Assembly: GCA_963575745.1 (NCBI GenBank)
Contig: CAUYUJ010020274.1
Location: 62,001-126,000 of the forward strand
Source: Prorocentrum cordatum
Lineage: Eukaryota > Sar > Dinophyceae > Prorocentrales > Prorocentraceae
DNA: 64,000 bases
Direction of reading: 5' to 3'
This document shows positions 50,290 through 61,189 of this stretch, piece by piece; positions within the stretch are counted from its first letter, which is position 1, and the number at the start of each line of letters is the position of its first letter. Below the pieces are notes generated by a model. The model was not told the DNA's origin. It did no database searches and saw only the letters and a list, made by a program, of their open reading frames with translations. The translations under genes were made by a program, and so were the position numbers.

Positions 50290-50560
50290 GCCTCCTAAGC
50301 AGGCGGGGTGCTCCTGAGGAGGCGGGGGCCTTCTGAGAAGGGCCTCTTTGGCGACACGCACAGGGGGGTAGGGGGAGGGGGGAAGGCTTCTTAGAAGCAC
50401 CCTGCTTCTTAGGAAGGCCCCAGCCTTGCGTCTACAGACAAGGCGCGCGCTCTCTGAGAAGCAGGGGTGCTTCTAAGAAGCCCCCCCCCTCCCCCTACCG
50501 CCCCTCTGCGCGTGGCCGACCTCTGGAAGCTTCCAGCAAAGCTTCTGAGAAGCCGGGGCA
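50290..50560. repeat. Inverted repeat with nested CTTCTNAGAAG palindromes
   Basis: Small palindromes recur: CTTCTGAGAAG (50330), GCTTCTTAGAAGC (50388), GCTTCTAAGAAGC (50469), CTGGAAGCTTCCAG (50522) and GCTTCTGAGAAGC (50540). Arms at about 50353-50420 and 50455-50520 are inverted copies of each other, each with a G/C run (GGGGTAGGGGGAGGGGGG) and one palindrome. Confidence 0.75.
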
Positions 50561-50654
50561 GCCGCTCTGACGGCCCCAAGGCCCTGCAAGGGCCCCCAGA
50601 GGCCGGCGTCGGATCTCTGGGCCTGCCTTCTCGGCTCCCCGAGCCTCTCAGGAC

Positions 50655-50836
50655 CCAGACCCCCGACGTCATGATTATTCCATGACGTCGGCCCCAGAGG
50701 TCTAGACCCCTCCCCCGCGGCTGGTTTTTCATCCTGGGTCGTTTCTTGACCGTCCTGGGGCCCAGCGAAGGCCCCCAGAGGCCGCAATAGCGAAAAACCT
50801 CCCGCCGTGACGTTTTCATGACTCGAGGGGGTCTGG
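50655..50836 (-). mobile_element. 185-bp twin-hairpin element, copy 6
   Basis: 182 bp, minus orientation. Flanked by TCTCGGCTCC...CTCAGGAC (50629-50654) and TCTCAGCTCC...CTCAGGAC (50839-50859), direct repeats differing by a 5-bp indel and a few substitutions. Confidence 0.85.
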
Positions 50837-51022
50837 GCTCTCAGCTCCCCCCTCAGGACGCCGCCCCCCGTCGCGCCGCCCCCGTCGTGAGCGCCGCCGG
50901 CTGGGGCCGAGATGGCTCACGACGCCCTGGCCCTGCAGGCGGTCGACCAGCACCCGGCCGCCGCGGCTCAGGCCATCGCTCGCGCGATGCCACCCCCCCT
51001 CCGGGCGCGAGCACGCCCACGG

Positions 51023-51560
51023 CGCGAGAGCCCAGACATCGGGCGCCTCGTCGACGAAAGACTCGAGGCGGACGCTTTTCGTCGTTGTCGGCCTCCCCGG
51101 GGCCCTCGCCGGGCCTCGGGGCCGTCAAAGACGCGAGAGCCCAGACATCGGGCGCCTCGGCAAGAAAGAATCGAGGCGGACGTTTTTCGTCGTTGTCCGC
51201 CTCCCCGGGGCCCTCGCCAGGCCTCGGGGCCGTCAACGACGCGAGAGCCCAGACATCGGGCGCCTCGGCAAAAAAGAATCGAGGCGGACGTTTTCCGTCG
51301 TTGTCGGCCTCCCTGGGGCCCTCGCCGGGCCTCGGGGCCGTCAAAGACGCGAGAGCACACACATCGGGCGCCTCGACAAAAAAGAATCGAGGAGGACGTT
51401 TTTCGTCGTTGTCCGCCTCCCCGGGGCCCTCGCCGGGCCTCGGGGCCGTCAACGACGCGAGAGCCCAGACATCGGGCGCCTCGGCAAAAAGATCGAGGCG
51501 GACGTTTTTCGTCGTTGTCGGCCTCCCCGGGGCCCTCGCCGGGCCTCGGGGCCGTCAAAG
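51023..51560 (+). repeat. 108-bp tandem array derived from the 185-bp family
   Basis: GCGAGAG begins units at 51023, 51133, 51241, 51349 and 51457. Units contain the left stem (CGCCTCG / CGAGGCG) and the middle of the CGTCTCGA subfamily. They alternate GTCAAAGACG/GTTGTCGGCC with GTCAACGACG/GTTGTCCGCC. The last unit continues to a full right end (stem at about 51628-51648). Confidence 0.85.
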
Positions 51561-51657
51561 AACGCCTCGGGATGAGAAACCGGCCCTGGGTAAGTGGTCG
51601 GGCTCGGTCGGGGGTCCGCGTCTCGAAGAAATCGAGACGTCGGATGCGGGCATGCAT

Positions 51658-51678
51658 ACCGTAGCCATCTGGCTCAAG
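51658..51678 (+). other. Relict dinoflagellate spliced leader
   Basis: ACCGTAGCCAT followed by CTGGCTCAAG. Compared with the canonical 22-nt leader, one T is missing and one T is C in the central T run; the rest matches. It lies 56 bases upstream of an ATG on the same strand. Confidence 0.75.
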
Positions 51679-51734
51679 CCGTCTCGGCTCGAGCCCGCCC
51701 CTGGACAGATTCGCGCCGGGCCGGCCCCGTCGCG

Positions 51735-51875
51735 ATGGCCTCGCGCCCCTCTGGCGCCGCCCTGCGGCGGCGGCAGCGCCTGGCCGCCGCCGCGCGCGAC
51801 GGGCTGCCGCCTGCCGCGGCCGCGGCCGCTGCTGCCGCCGCCGCCGCCTCCACCCTGGAGGCCGGCGCGCGGGAA

Positions 51876-51913
<38 letters not shown>

Positions 51914-52694
51914 CCCGCCGCCGCCGCCGCTGCCTTCCCCTGGAGGCTGGCGCCCGGGCGGCTGGAGGCGGCCGGCGGCGACGGCTCGGCCGCCACTGCC
52001 GCGGCTGCCCCTGCTGCTGCTGCTGCCGCGCCGCCCGGCCTCCCGCTGGCGCCAGACGGGGGCCCTGGCGCCGGCGGCGCCGTGGGCGTCGCGGCGGCCG
52101 CTGGCGCGGCCGCCGCCCTCGCGCGGCCGCGCCCCGCCCCGGCCGCTGCCTGCGCCGCGGCGGCCGCCGCCGCCGCCGCCGCCGCCGCCGGCTCCCCGCC
52201 GCTGGCGGCGGCGGCTGCTGGCGCGGTGGCCGGCGCCGGCGAGACGGTTGGCCCGCCCCGTGGCCACCTCAACTGCCAGCCCCACGGCCGGCCTCGCGGC
52301 CCGCCCTACGGCCCGCCCCACGGCCGGCCCGACGGCCCGCCCGACGGCCAGCCCCACGGCCAGCCCCAGCAAGCCCGGGCAGCCCCACAGCCAGCCCCAC
52401 GGCCAGCCCGACGGCCAGCCCCGTGGCCAGCCCTACTGCCAGCCCCGCGGCCAGCCACGCGGCCAGCCCGGCTGCCAGCCCTACGGAAAGCCCACGGGGC
52501 TTCGTGGGGACCTCTTGGGGCTTCCTGGGGGCCTCTTGGGGGCCTATTGGGGCCTCTTCAGGGCCGCTTGGGAACCTCCTAGGACCTCTGGGGGCCCTGT
52601 CGGGACTGTCTCGAAGCCCTCTTGGGCTGGTTTGGTTTGGGGCCCTCTTGGAGTTCAGTCGGGCCCTCTTAGGGCGATCTCGGGGGCCTCGTGA
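51735..52694 (+). CDS. Ala/Pro-rich ORF downstream of the relict spliced leader
   Basis: About 320 codons from the ATG at 51735 (MASRPSGAALRRRQRLAAAA). It contains poly-Ala, poly-Pro and Leu runs and, after about 52275, degenerate 12-bp repeats. No domain recognised. The position right after a relict spliced leader suggests a reinserted processed mRNA, so its 5' part may be a retrogene. The repeat-encoded C-terminal half is probably not original coding sequence. A long minus-strand frame overlaps it. Confidence 0.35.
52275..52500 (+). repeat. 12-bp GGCCAGCCCCAC repeats
   Basis: Degenerate 12-bp units; on the minus strand they give Gly-Leu-Ala-Val repeats. Confidence 0.75.
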
Positions 52695-53330
52695 GCCATC
52701 TTGGAGCTTCGGGAAACCGAAAAGGGGAGAACTCGCAAATCCCCCACAAATCACCAAAAAATAAATCAATTCCGCCTCCTGGGGCCCTCTTGGGAGTGGA
52801 CTTGGAGGCCTCTTGGGACTTTCTGGAGCGATCTCTGTGGGGTCCTTGCGGGATCTCTTGGGACTCTTTGGAACCGCTTGGGCCTTCCTGGGGGCCTCTT
52901 GGGGGCACCTTGGGGCCTCTTGGGAGCTTCTGGGGCCTCCTGGGGCCCTGTCGGGACTGCTTCGGGACCCTCTTGGGCCAGTTTGGGGACCCCTTGGCCA
53001 TCTTAGGGCGATCTTGGGGGCCACGTGAGCCGTCTTGGAGCGTCGGTAAGCCGAAAGGGAGAGAACTCCCAAATCCCCCACGAACCACCAGAAAATATAA
53101 ATTTCGCCTCTTGGGGCCCTCTTGGGAGCGCTCTTGGAGGCCTCTTGGGACGTTTTGGAGCGATCTTTGGGGGCATGACGGCTCCTTTGTGGTCGTCGTC
53201 GACCGTCTTGGGGCTCTCTGGGGTCGTTTCAGAAGCGCGCTGGAACGTCGGGGGCCCTCTGGGGCCGTCTTCAGGCTCTCGTGAGGTCCTCCCAGGTCTC
53301 TGGGGTGCTGCCCGAAAGGCCCGGGGTGGG
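52501..53330 (-). repeat. 10.5-bp phased repeats, opposite orientation
   Basis: GGCCTCTTGGG-type words recur every 10-11 bases, for example CTTG-like cores at 52514, 52524, 52535, 52546, 52556 and 52567. Similar text at 52785-53030 and 53105-53300 is separated by two related segments with GAGAACTC.CAAATCCCCCAC (52728 and 53061). Confidence 0.8.
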
Positions 53331-53479
53331 CCAAATTCGTTAGGTGGGGGGAACACTTTTTCAAGGGTCCCCGGCCCTATAGAAAATCGAAATGAATGGG
53401 AGTATGCGTGCGTGTGTGTGTGTGTGTGGTGTAAGATGTGTGGTACAACCTACGTGATGCAATTAATCTTGACCGTCTT

Positions 53480-54040
53480 GAAGCTGTCCTCTCCACTACT
53501 CGTGCAAACATCCCACCCTCCCACCCGCAACTTGGTCGCAAGACCTCTTCAGACAAGACCGTGACGGTAGGTACCACATGGCACTTGGCCACGACACCGA
53601 TGCCGACGACGACAGCGACATCGACGACGACGGCGCCGCCGACAGCGACTGCGACGACACCGACGACGTCTCCAATGTTTTCGACGGCGACAACGACGAC
53701 GACGACACCGACGACGACGACAACGACGCCGACGACGACGACGAAGACGACGACGACGTCGCCAACGGAGACGACGACGAGGGAGGAGAAAAAACGACGA
53801 CGGCGACAACGACGACAACGACGATGGAGGAGGGAAGACGGCGACGACGCCAACGACGAAGAAGGAGGAAGGACGGCGACGCCGACGACGACAACGACGA
53901 GGGAGGAGGGAAGACGACGACGATGACAACGACGACGAAGACGACGACGACGGCGACGAAATGAAAGGACGACGACGAGACGCCGACGACGGACGACGAC
54001 GACGAGGGAGGAGGATAACGACGAGGGAGGAGTGAAGACC

Positions 54041-54071
<31 letters not shown>

Positions 54072-54196
54072 AATAGGAGGGACAACGACGAGACGCCGAC
54101 GAAGACAACGAAGGAGGAAGGACGACCACGGCGACAACGACGACGGAAACGACGACGACGCCAAGACGACGACAACGACGACGAGGAAAGACAGAA

Positions 54197-54239
<43 letters not shown>

Positions 54240-54940
54240 GGAGGGAGGACGACGACGACGACGACGACGACGCAAGAGCGCGCGCGCACGCTTTTGTTGA
54301 AAATCCGTGTTGCGAAACCTTGGGTTCTTGTAGGTTTTTTGGACGCACGATTTTGAAATCCTTCTGAAACCGATGGTTTTTGAAGGATTTCGGCATACGC
54401 CCGCGACGACGCGCGCGTCTGCACTTCGTCCCATTTTTTGCAAAGGATTCTCGCGACGGCACACGCGCAAGGGCGTTCGACAGATTTCGACATGCGCGCG
54501 CGCGAAGCCCGTTTGGTAGCATTTTGTGAAAATCTTGGAAAATCTATGGTTTTATTAAGACTTCGCAAGACCTCACGCGGAAGTTGTTTTAGCAAATCAG
54601 TGTTGCGAAACCATATGTTTTTGCATGTTTTTCGGAAACTCGATTGCGAAATCCTTCCGGCACCGAAGGTTTCTGAAGGATTTCGGCATGCGCGCGCGAC
54701 GACGCGCGCGTGTGCACTTCGTCCCATTTTTTGCAAGGGATGGGTGAAAAAGTGTTATGTTAGAACAAAAAATGTCACCGCATAGTGTTTTTTACAAGGG
54801 AACCGCAGGGGGGGGGATACCGGCTTGGCTGGGATAGTATGAATTCATATTTAGGATGGACATGTGGTCAGAATCATACGTAATTTACAGCACGCGCGGG
54901 GTAACCGATAAATCCGGGGGGGGGTAGAATCTATTAGTCT
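53480..54940 (+). repeat. GAC-rich duplicated block, copy 1
   Basis: GCAAACATCCCACCC, then (GAC)n at about 53590-54280. A unit with TTGCGAAACC, GAAATCCTT and GAAGGATTTCGGCAT follows, ending in the GCGCGCGACGACGCGCGCG inverted repeat; this unit occurs twice (about 54290-54440 and 54575-54740). Asp/Thr/Arg-repeat frames are not genes. Confidence 0.9.
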
Positions 54941-54974
54941 TTCAGAAAGGAGAACTGATGTTTACCCATGATGT

Positions 54975-55122
54975 GACACATCCCACGCTCTTGCAAACAT
55001 CCCACCCACCCACCCACCCGCAACTTGGTTTGCAAAACCTCTTAAGACCGACCACGACGACGCCACCGACAACGATTACGACGACACCGACGACGACTCC
55101 AACGACTTCGACGACGCCGACA

Positions 55123-55163
<41 letters not shown>

Positions 55164-55291
55164 ACCGACGACGACGACGCCGACCCCGACGACGAAGACG
55201 ACGACGATGACAACGACGACGACGATAACGACGCCGACGACGACGACAACGACGACACCGACAACGACGACGACGACGACGTCAACGACGC

Positions 55292-55334
<43 letters not shown>

Positions 55335-55787
55335 AACGCCGGCGGCGACGACGACGACGCCGACGTCGACGACGACGAAGACGACGACGACGTCGCCAAC
55401 GCAGACGACGACGAGGGAGGAGGGAGGACGACGACGGCGAAAACGACAACAACGACGACAACGACGAGGGAGGAGGGAGACGGCGACGACGCGATCGACG
55501 AAGAAGGAGGAAGGACGGCGACGCCGACGACGACTACGACGAGGGAGGAGGGAAGACGACAACGAGGACGACAACGACGACGACGGCGACGAAATAGGAG
55601 GGACGACGACGAGACGCCGACGACGGACGACGACGACGACGACGAGGGAGGAGGAGCAAGGACGACCACGGCGACAACGACGACGGAAACAACCACGACG
55701 CCAAAGAGGACGACGACGACGAACACGAGGAAAGACAGAGGACGACGTAGGCGACGACGACGACGACGACGACGCGGGAGGAGGGAG

Positions 55788-55826
<39 letters not shown>

Positions 55827-56420
55827 AACGCAAGAGCGCGCGCGCGCTCGCTTTTGTTGAAAATCCGTGTTGCGAAACCTTGGGTTTGTGTAGGTTTTTG
55901 GGACACACGGTTGTGAAATCCTTCCGAAACCGATGGGTTTTGAAGGATTTCGGCATACGCGCGCGACGACGCGCGCGTCTACACTTCGTCCCAATTTTTT
56001 GCAGAGGATTCTCGCGACGGCACACGCGCAAGGGCGTTCGACAGATCTCGTAAGAGCTCGCGCGGAAGCTGTTTTAGCAAATCAGTGTTGCGAAACCCTG
56101 TGTTCTTGTATGCGCTTTGGAAACTCAATTGCGAAATCCTTGCGGCACCGAAGGTTTTTGAAGGATTTCGGCATGCGCGCGCGACGACGCGCGCGTGTGC
56201 ACTTCGTCCCATTTTTTGCAAGGGATGGGTGAAAAAGTGTTATGTTAGAACAAACAATTTCACCGCATAGTGTCCTTCACAAGGGAACCTGAGGGGGGGA
56301 TACCGGCCCCCTTGGGATAGTGTAAATTCATATTTACGATGGACATGTGGTCAGAATCGTTTATGATTTACATACCCGAAAGGTGGACCGATAACGCCGG
56401 GGGGGGGAGATCCTATCTGT
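54975..56420 (+). repeat. GAC-rich duplicated block, copy 2
   Basis: The same order as copy 1, offset by about 1.48-1.56 kb: GCAAACATCCCACCC, (GAC)n at 55050-55840, then two units ending in the GCGCGCGACGACGCGCGCG repeat. The last 180 bases (GATGGACATGTGGTCAGAAT and neighbours) also match copy 1. Confidence 0.9.
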
Positions 56421-56429
56421 TTTTAGATC

Positions 56430-56700
56430 GGAGAATATACGTGATGCAACACATGTGGTGCGAGCTAGGTGTGCCGTCAGCTACATGGTGCGATATGTGT
56501 ATGTATTTGGTGCAATCTATGAGGTACAACATCTGTTGTGTAGGCTATGTGAATCAACGCGCGTGCGTCCACACATGTGGTGCTAGCTACGTAATTCAAT
56601 ATTTGTGGTGTGCGCTATGTAGTGATACGTACGTCGCGCAAGCTATATCATGCGATATATGTGGTGCAAATCTATGTGGTGTGAGCTATGTGGTACAATC
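56430..56700 (+). repeat. Degenerate CTATGTGGTGCAA repeats
   Basis: ATGTGGTGC, TATGTGGTG and GTGGTGCAA words recur irregularly in both AT- and GT-rich contexts. No gene is seen. Confidence 0.5.
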
Positions 56701-56925
56701 TGCGAGGCGGCGGCGGCGGGCGGCGACGGGCGGCGAAGAGGCGGCCACGGGCAACGATGGCGACAACGAGCGCGGCGACCGACTCTTAGCCGCAGTGGAG
56801 CGGCGACGGGGGGCGGCAACGGGCGGCGTTGGCGGCAGCGAGCGCGGCGACCGACGGCTGGGCCAAGAAGCGGCGGCGACGGACGGCGCGACGGGCGGCG
56901 ACGGCGACAGCAAGCCGGCCACATC
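56700..56925 (+). repeat. GGCGGCGACGGGCGGC repeats
   Basis: Degenerate GGCGGCGACGG repeats. Open frames reflect composition. Confidence 0.7.
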
Positions 56926-57650
56926 GACACGCAGGCCCAGTTCCTGTCAGACCAAGCAGGAAACCCGAAGTGCAAGCACCGTTGGGGGGGAACAGAAGCG
57001 AGGACAAGCGGGGGAATGACTGTGGTGCAGTTCTCTGCCCGCGCAGCATCCGCGCATCACCACCTCCAACGTTCGTGCAAACATCCCACCCTCCCACCCG
57101 AAACCTTTCCTGGGCAAATTTCATACGACCATGATATCAACGAGCGCACTGGCGGGTGCAATTTAAAGCGCCGGCACGTCCGTCCTGCAGGTCCCGAAGT
57201 GATGGTGGCGCCGCTACCACATTGGCGAAGAACGTCATCCTTCTTCCAAGTACTCAAAGACTGGAGCCACAATGCTGACGGCAAGACATGGATTCGAAAG
57301 GAAGGCTGCATGTACTCATTGTAGACTGTGAGAGGGCGATCCCAACATGCAAAGGGTAACACAGGATGTCCAAAGACGACGAGTACGACGAGCACAGCCG
57401 AACCCGACAAAAGACGTCTCCTGCGGAGCCGCCCCTGGCATCGCGGCATCCGGCGTGCGGGCGCTGGCGCTGGGCGTCCCCTGCCCCCCTGGAGGCCACC
57501 CGAAGAGGGCCTCCTGCACCACCTCCTCTTCCTACTCCTCCTCCATTTCCTCTTTTCCTTTTCCTCCTCGTCCACATCCTCCATTCCTTTTCCGTATGGA
57601 TAACTCCTCCCTGTCGCACCCCGAGGCCAGTCGAAAGGGCGGGACGGACG
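56926..57650. other. No recognised gene
   Basis: A third short match to the GAC-block start (GCAAACATCCCACCC) lies at 57079. A CTC-rich patch lies at 57525-57590. No domain recognised. Confidence 0.4.
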
Positions 57651-57654
57651 TTTC

Positions 57655-57960
57655 GCCTGAGACATCCTCACCACTTATGACCCTGATACTGAAGAATCGG
57701 CAACAGCTTCACAAATGGAGAGGGCGGGTCGTTTTCCAAATGTGGCTCTCGCCTTAGCGCCGCGCACGTTCGTTAGTTTGCAAGTGCTTCACGGATGCAA
57801 GGCGGATCGTTTTCAAAATGTGGCTCTCGCCTTAGCGCCGAGCAAATTCACTTTAGACATTTGAAAGAGCTTCACGCATTGAGGGCGGGTCGCTTTCTTG
57901 AAATATTCCGTCCCTCCAACATCCCTCTTCACAGGCTCCTACAGGGAGTCATTTCCACTG
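57655..57960 (+). repeat. ~80-bp satellite, plus orientation
   Basis: CGTTTTCAAAATGTGGCTCTCG followed by GCGCCG..CA.ATTC in degenerate units; also the CCTGAGA.ATCCTC segment seen at 61160. Confidence 0.75.
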
Positions 57961-58179
57961 AGATATTGCCCCGTTGGGGGACAACCGTGTGAACATGTTG
58001 AAGCGCGCCAGACATACTATTCCCAGGACTTCAACGCCACGCTTTAATCTGACTGTCACGTTTTGGAGGCCCTGAATCGCGCCAGGTTACCATTCATGGG
58101 ACTTCAACTTCGCGAGCCAACATGGCCGACGCGCCCGGACAGTCCTGAATCGCTCCAGAAAACCATTTCTGGCACGTTA
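57961..58179. other. Short unique spacer
   Basis: A weak ~70-bp repetition (CTGAATCGC.CCAG at 58073 and 58148). No gene is seen. Confidence 0.4.
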
Positions 58180-58480
58180 ACCATGAGGAGCAGCGAAGTC
58201 CTTGCAAATGTTTAAGCGTGATGCGCGTGGCGCCAGGGCGAGGGCCACATTTCGAAAAGGAGCCGCCCTCAATCCGTACAGCTCTTGCAAATTTTGAAAA
58301 CGAATGTGCGCGGCGCCAGGAGGAAAGTCACATTTCGAAAAAGAGCTGCCCTTTAATCCGTGTAGCGCTTGCAAACTGTTGAAACAAATGTGCGCGGCAC
58401 TACGGCGAGAACCACATTTTGAAAACGAGGCGCCCTCAGTCCGTGAAGGCCTTGAAAAAAATTACAGCGACTGTGGTGGG
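58180..58480 (-). repeat. ~80-bp satellite, minus orientation
   Basis: The complement of the 57655 satellite: CACATTTCGAAAA.GAGC and GTGCGCGGCGCC words in about four units, inverted relative to both other arrays. Confidence 0.75.
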
Positions 58481-58507
58481 CGCTAACGTGAGAGCTACAC
58501 ACTGGTC

Positions 58508-58810
58508 TTCCTCCTCCTTCTCCTCCTCGTTATCCTCCTCCTCCTGCTCTTCCTCCTTCTCTTCCTCATCCTCCTCCTCCTCGACCTCCTCCTCCTCCTC
58601 ATCCTCTCTTCTTCCTCTTAATAATGTTACTCGAATGTTTCTTAATATTATTATACCAGCAGAATCATCATCACCATCCTCCTCCTCCTCCTCCTCCTCC
58701 TCCTCCTCCTCTTCCTCCGCCTCCTGCTCCTCCTCCTCCTCCTCCTCCTCCTCCTCCTCTCCTCCTCCTCCTCCTCGTCCTCTTCCTTCTCCGCCTCCTC
58801 CTCCTCATTC
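58508..58810 (+). repeat. (CTC)n tracts split by an AT segment
   Basis: CTC-rich at 58508-58610 and 58675-58810, separated by an AT-rich 60-base segment. Confidence 0.9.
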
Positions 58811-58904
58811 CCCACATCCTGAGTGGGGTTCTTGTTTTCCCAGAACACCCTCTCCTTCCCACCCACCTCCCGCTCCACCTTCCATACAGCACAATATTAT
58901 TCCT

Positions 58905-59158
58905 ACCACACACCCCATACCATACCATAGTTCCTACCACACATACCATACCATACCATACCATACCATACCACACCATACGTACCATACCGTACCATAC
59001 CATACCATGGCGCACCATAGCATACCATACCATATCACACCAATGCCACACCGTACCATACCATACCATACCTCCAGTACCATACCATACCATATCATAC
59101 CATACCGTACCATACCATACCTACCATACCATTCCATACCACTCCATACCGAAAACCA
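58905..59158 (+). repeat. (CCATA)n pentanucleotide tract
   Basis: Degenerate CCATA repeats with CACCATA and CGTACCATA variants. It leads directly into the 77-bp array. Confidence 0.95.
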
Positions 59159-59159
59159 T

Positions 59160-61000
59160 ACTACTTACATGGTTTCGTGCCCCTCCCACCCCTCCAGGGA
59201 GGCCCCGCCTGAGCGAGGAGGGTATCGGAATACCATACTATTTACATGGTTTCGTGCCCCTCCCACCCCCAGGGAGGCCCCGCCGAGCGAGGAGGGTATC
59301 AAATCCATACTATTTACATGGTTTCGGCCCCTCCCACACCTCCAGGGAGGCCCCGCCTGAGCGAGGAGGGTATCCGAAAACCATACTATTTACATGGTTT
59401 CGTGCCCCTCCCACCCCTCCAGGGAGGCCCCGCCTGAGCGAGGAGGGTATCCGAAAACCATACTATTTACATGGTTTCGTGCCCCTCCCACCCTCCAGGG
59501 AGGCCCCGCCTGAGCGAGGAGGGTATCGGAAAACCATACTATTTACATGCGTGCCCCTCCCACCCCTCCAGGGAGGCCCCGCCTGAGCGAGGAGGGTATC
59601 GGAAACCATACTATTTACATGGTTTCGTGCCCCTCCCACACCTCCAGGGAGGCCCCGCCTGAGCGAGGAGGGTATCGGAACCCATACTATTTACATGGTT
59701 TCGTGGCCCCTCCCACCCCTCCAGGGAGGCCCCGCCTGAGCGAGGAGGGTATCGGAAAATACTATTACATTGGTTTCGTGTCCCTCCCACACCTTCCAGG
59801 GAGGCCCCGCCTGAGCGAGGAGGGTATCGGAATACCATACTATTTACATGGTTTCGTGCCCCTCCCACCCCTCCAGGGAGGCCCCGCCTGAGCGAGGAGG
59901 GTATCGGAATACCATACTATTTACATGGTTTCGTGCCCCTCCCACCCCTCCAGGGAGGCCCCGCCTGAGCGAGGAGGGTAAAACCATACTATTTACATGG
60001 TTTCGTGCCCCTCCAACCCTCCCCCTCCGAAAACCATATTTACATGGTTTCGTGCCCCTCCCACCCCTCCAGGGAGGCCCCGCCTGAGCGAGGAGGGTAT
60101 CGGAAAACCATACTATTTACATGGTTTCGTGCCCCTCCCACCCTCCAGGGAGGCCCCGCCTGAGCGAGGAGGGTATCCGAAAACCATACTATTTACATGG
60201 TTTCGTGCCCCTCCCACACCTCCAGGGAGGCCCCGCCTGAGCGAGGAGGGTATCGGAAAACCATACTATTTACATGGTTCGTGCCCCTCCCACCCCTCCA
60301 GGGAGGCCCCGCCTGAGCGAGGAGGGTATCCGAAAACCATACTATTTACATGGTTTCGTGCCCCTCCCACCCCTCCAGGGAGGCCCCGCCTGAGCGAGGA
60401 GGGTATCGGAAAACCATACTATTTACATGGTTTCGTGCCCCTCCCACCCTCCAGGGAGGCCCCGCCTGAGCGAGGAGGGTATCGGAAAACCATACTATTT
60501 ACATGGTTTCGTGCCCCTCCCACCTCTCCAGGGAGGCCCCGCCTGAGCGAGGAGGGTATCCGAAAACCATACTATTTACATGGTTTCGTGCCCCTCCCAC
60601 CCCTCCAGGGAGGCCCCGCCTGAGCGAGGAGGGTATCCGAAAACCATACTATTTACATGGTTTCGTGCCCCTCCCACCTCTCCAGGGAGGCCCCGCCTGA
60701 GCGAGGAGGGTATCCGAAAACCATACTATTTACATGGTTTCGTGCCCCTCCCACCCCTGCAGGGAGGCCCCGCCTGAACGAGGAGGGTATCCGAAAACCA
60801 TACTATTTACATGGTTTCGTGCCCCTCCCACCTCTCCAGGGAGGCCCCGCCTGTTTACACGGTTTCGTGTCCCCCCTCCACTCCTCCAGAGAGGCCGCGC
60901 TTGAACGAGGAGGGTCGCGGAAAGCATTACTCATCGCCAGGTTTCGTAGCCCCCCCCCCTTCCAGCGGGGCCCCGCCAAAGCGAGGAGGGCATCAAGAAA
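59160..61000 (+). repeat. 77-bp tandem array, about 21 good and 3 decayed units
   Basis: GAGCGAGGAGGGTA recurs about every 77 bp from 59216 to 60785 (for example 76, 78, 77, 77, 77 bp near the end). Degenerate units follow to about 61000. Each unit contains CGAAAACCAT, a 9-base loop and ATGGTTTCG, plus CCTCCAGGGAGG. The unit length is not a multiple of 3, so the frames cycle and are not a protein. Confidence 0.95.
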
Positions 61001-61189
61001 ATTGGTCCCACGAAACCGTTAATCTCTTTATGTGGGGAACTCCGTTAGCATTCTTTTTCCTCCTCCTCCTCCTCCTCATCCTCCTCCATTCGTTTGCCTT
61101 ATACTTCTCCGTGTCGCACCCCGAAGCCAAATTCTAGGGCGAGCCGGGCGTTGCGCCTGAGACTTCCTCGCCACTTCTGACACTGAAGC
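61001..61189. other. Spacer with short CTC patch
   Basis: CTC-rich at 61060-61085. The rest resembles the lead-in of the satellite at 57650. Confidence 0.5.

Noticed and set aside
50968-52272. 434-codon minus-strand ORF as a gene
   Set aside because: It is the complement of the 108-bp array and of Ala/Pro-rich low-complexity sequence. No recognised domain.
59160-61000. CRISPR array
   Set aside because: The whole 77-bp unit is repeated, with no unique spacers between conserved repeats, and the context is eukaryotic.
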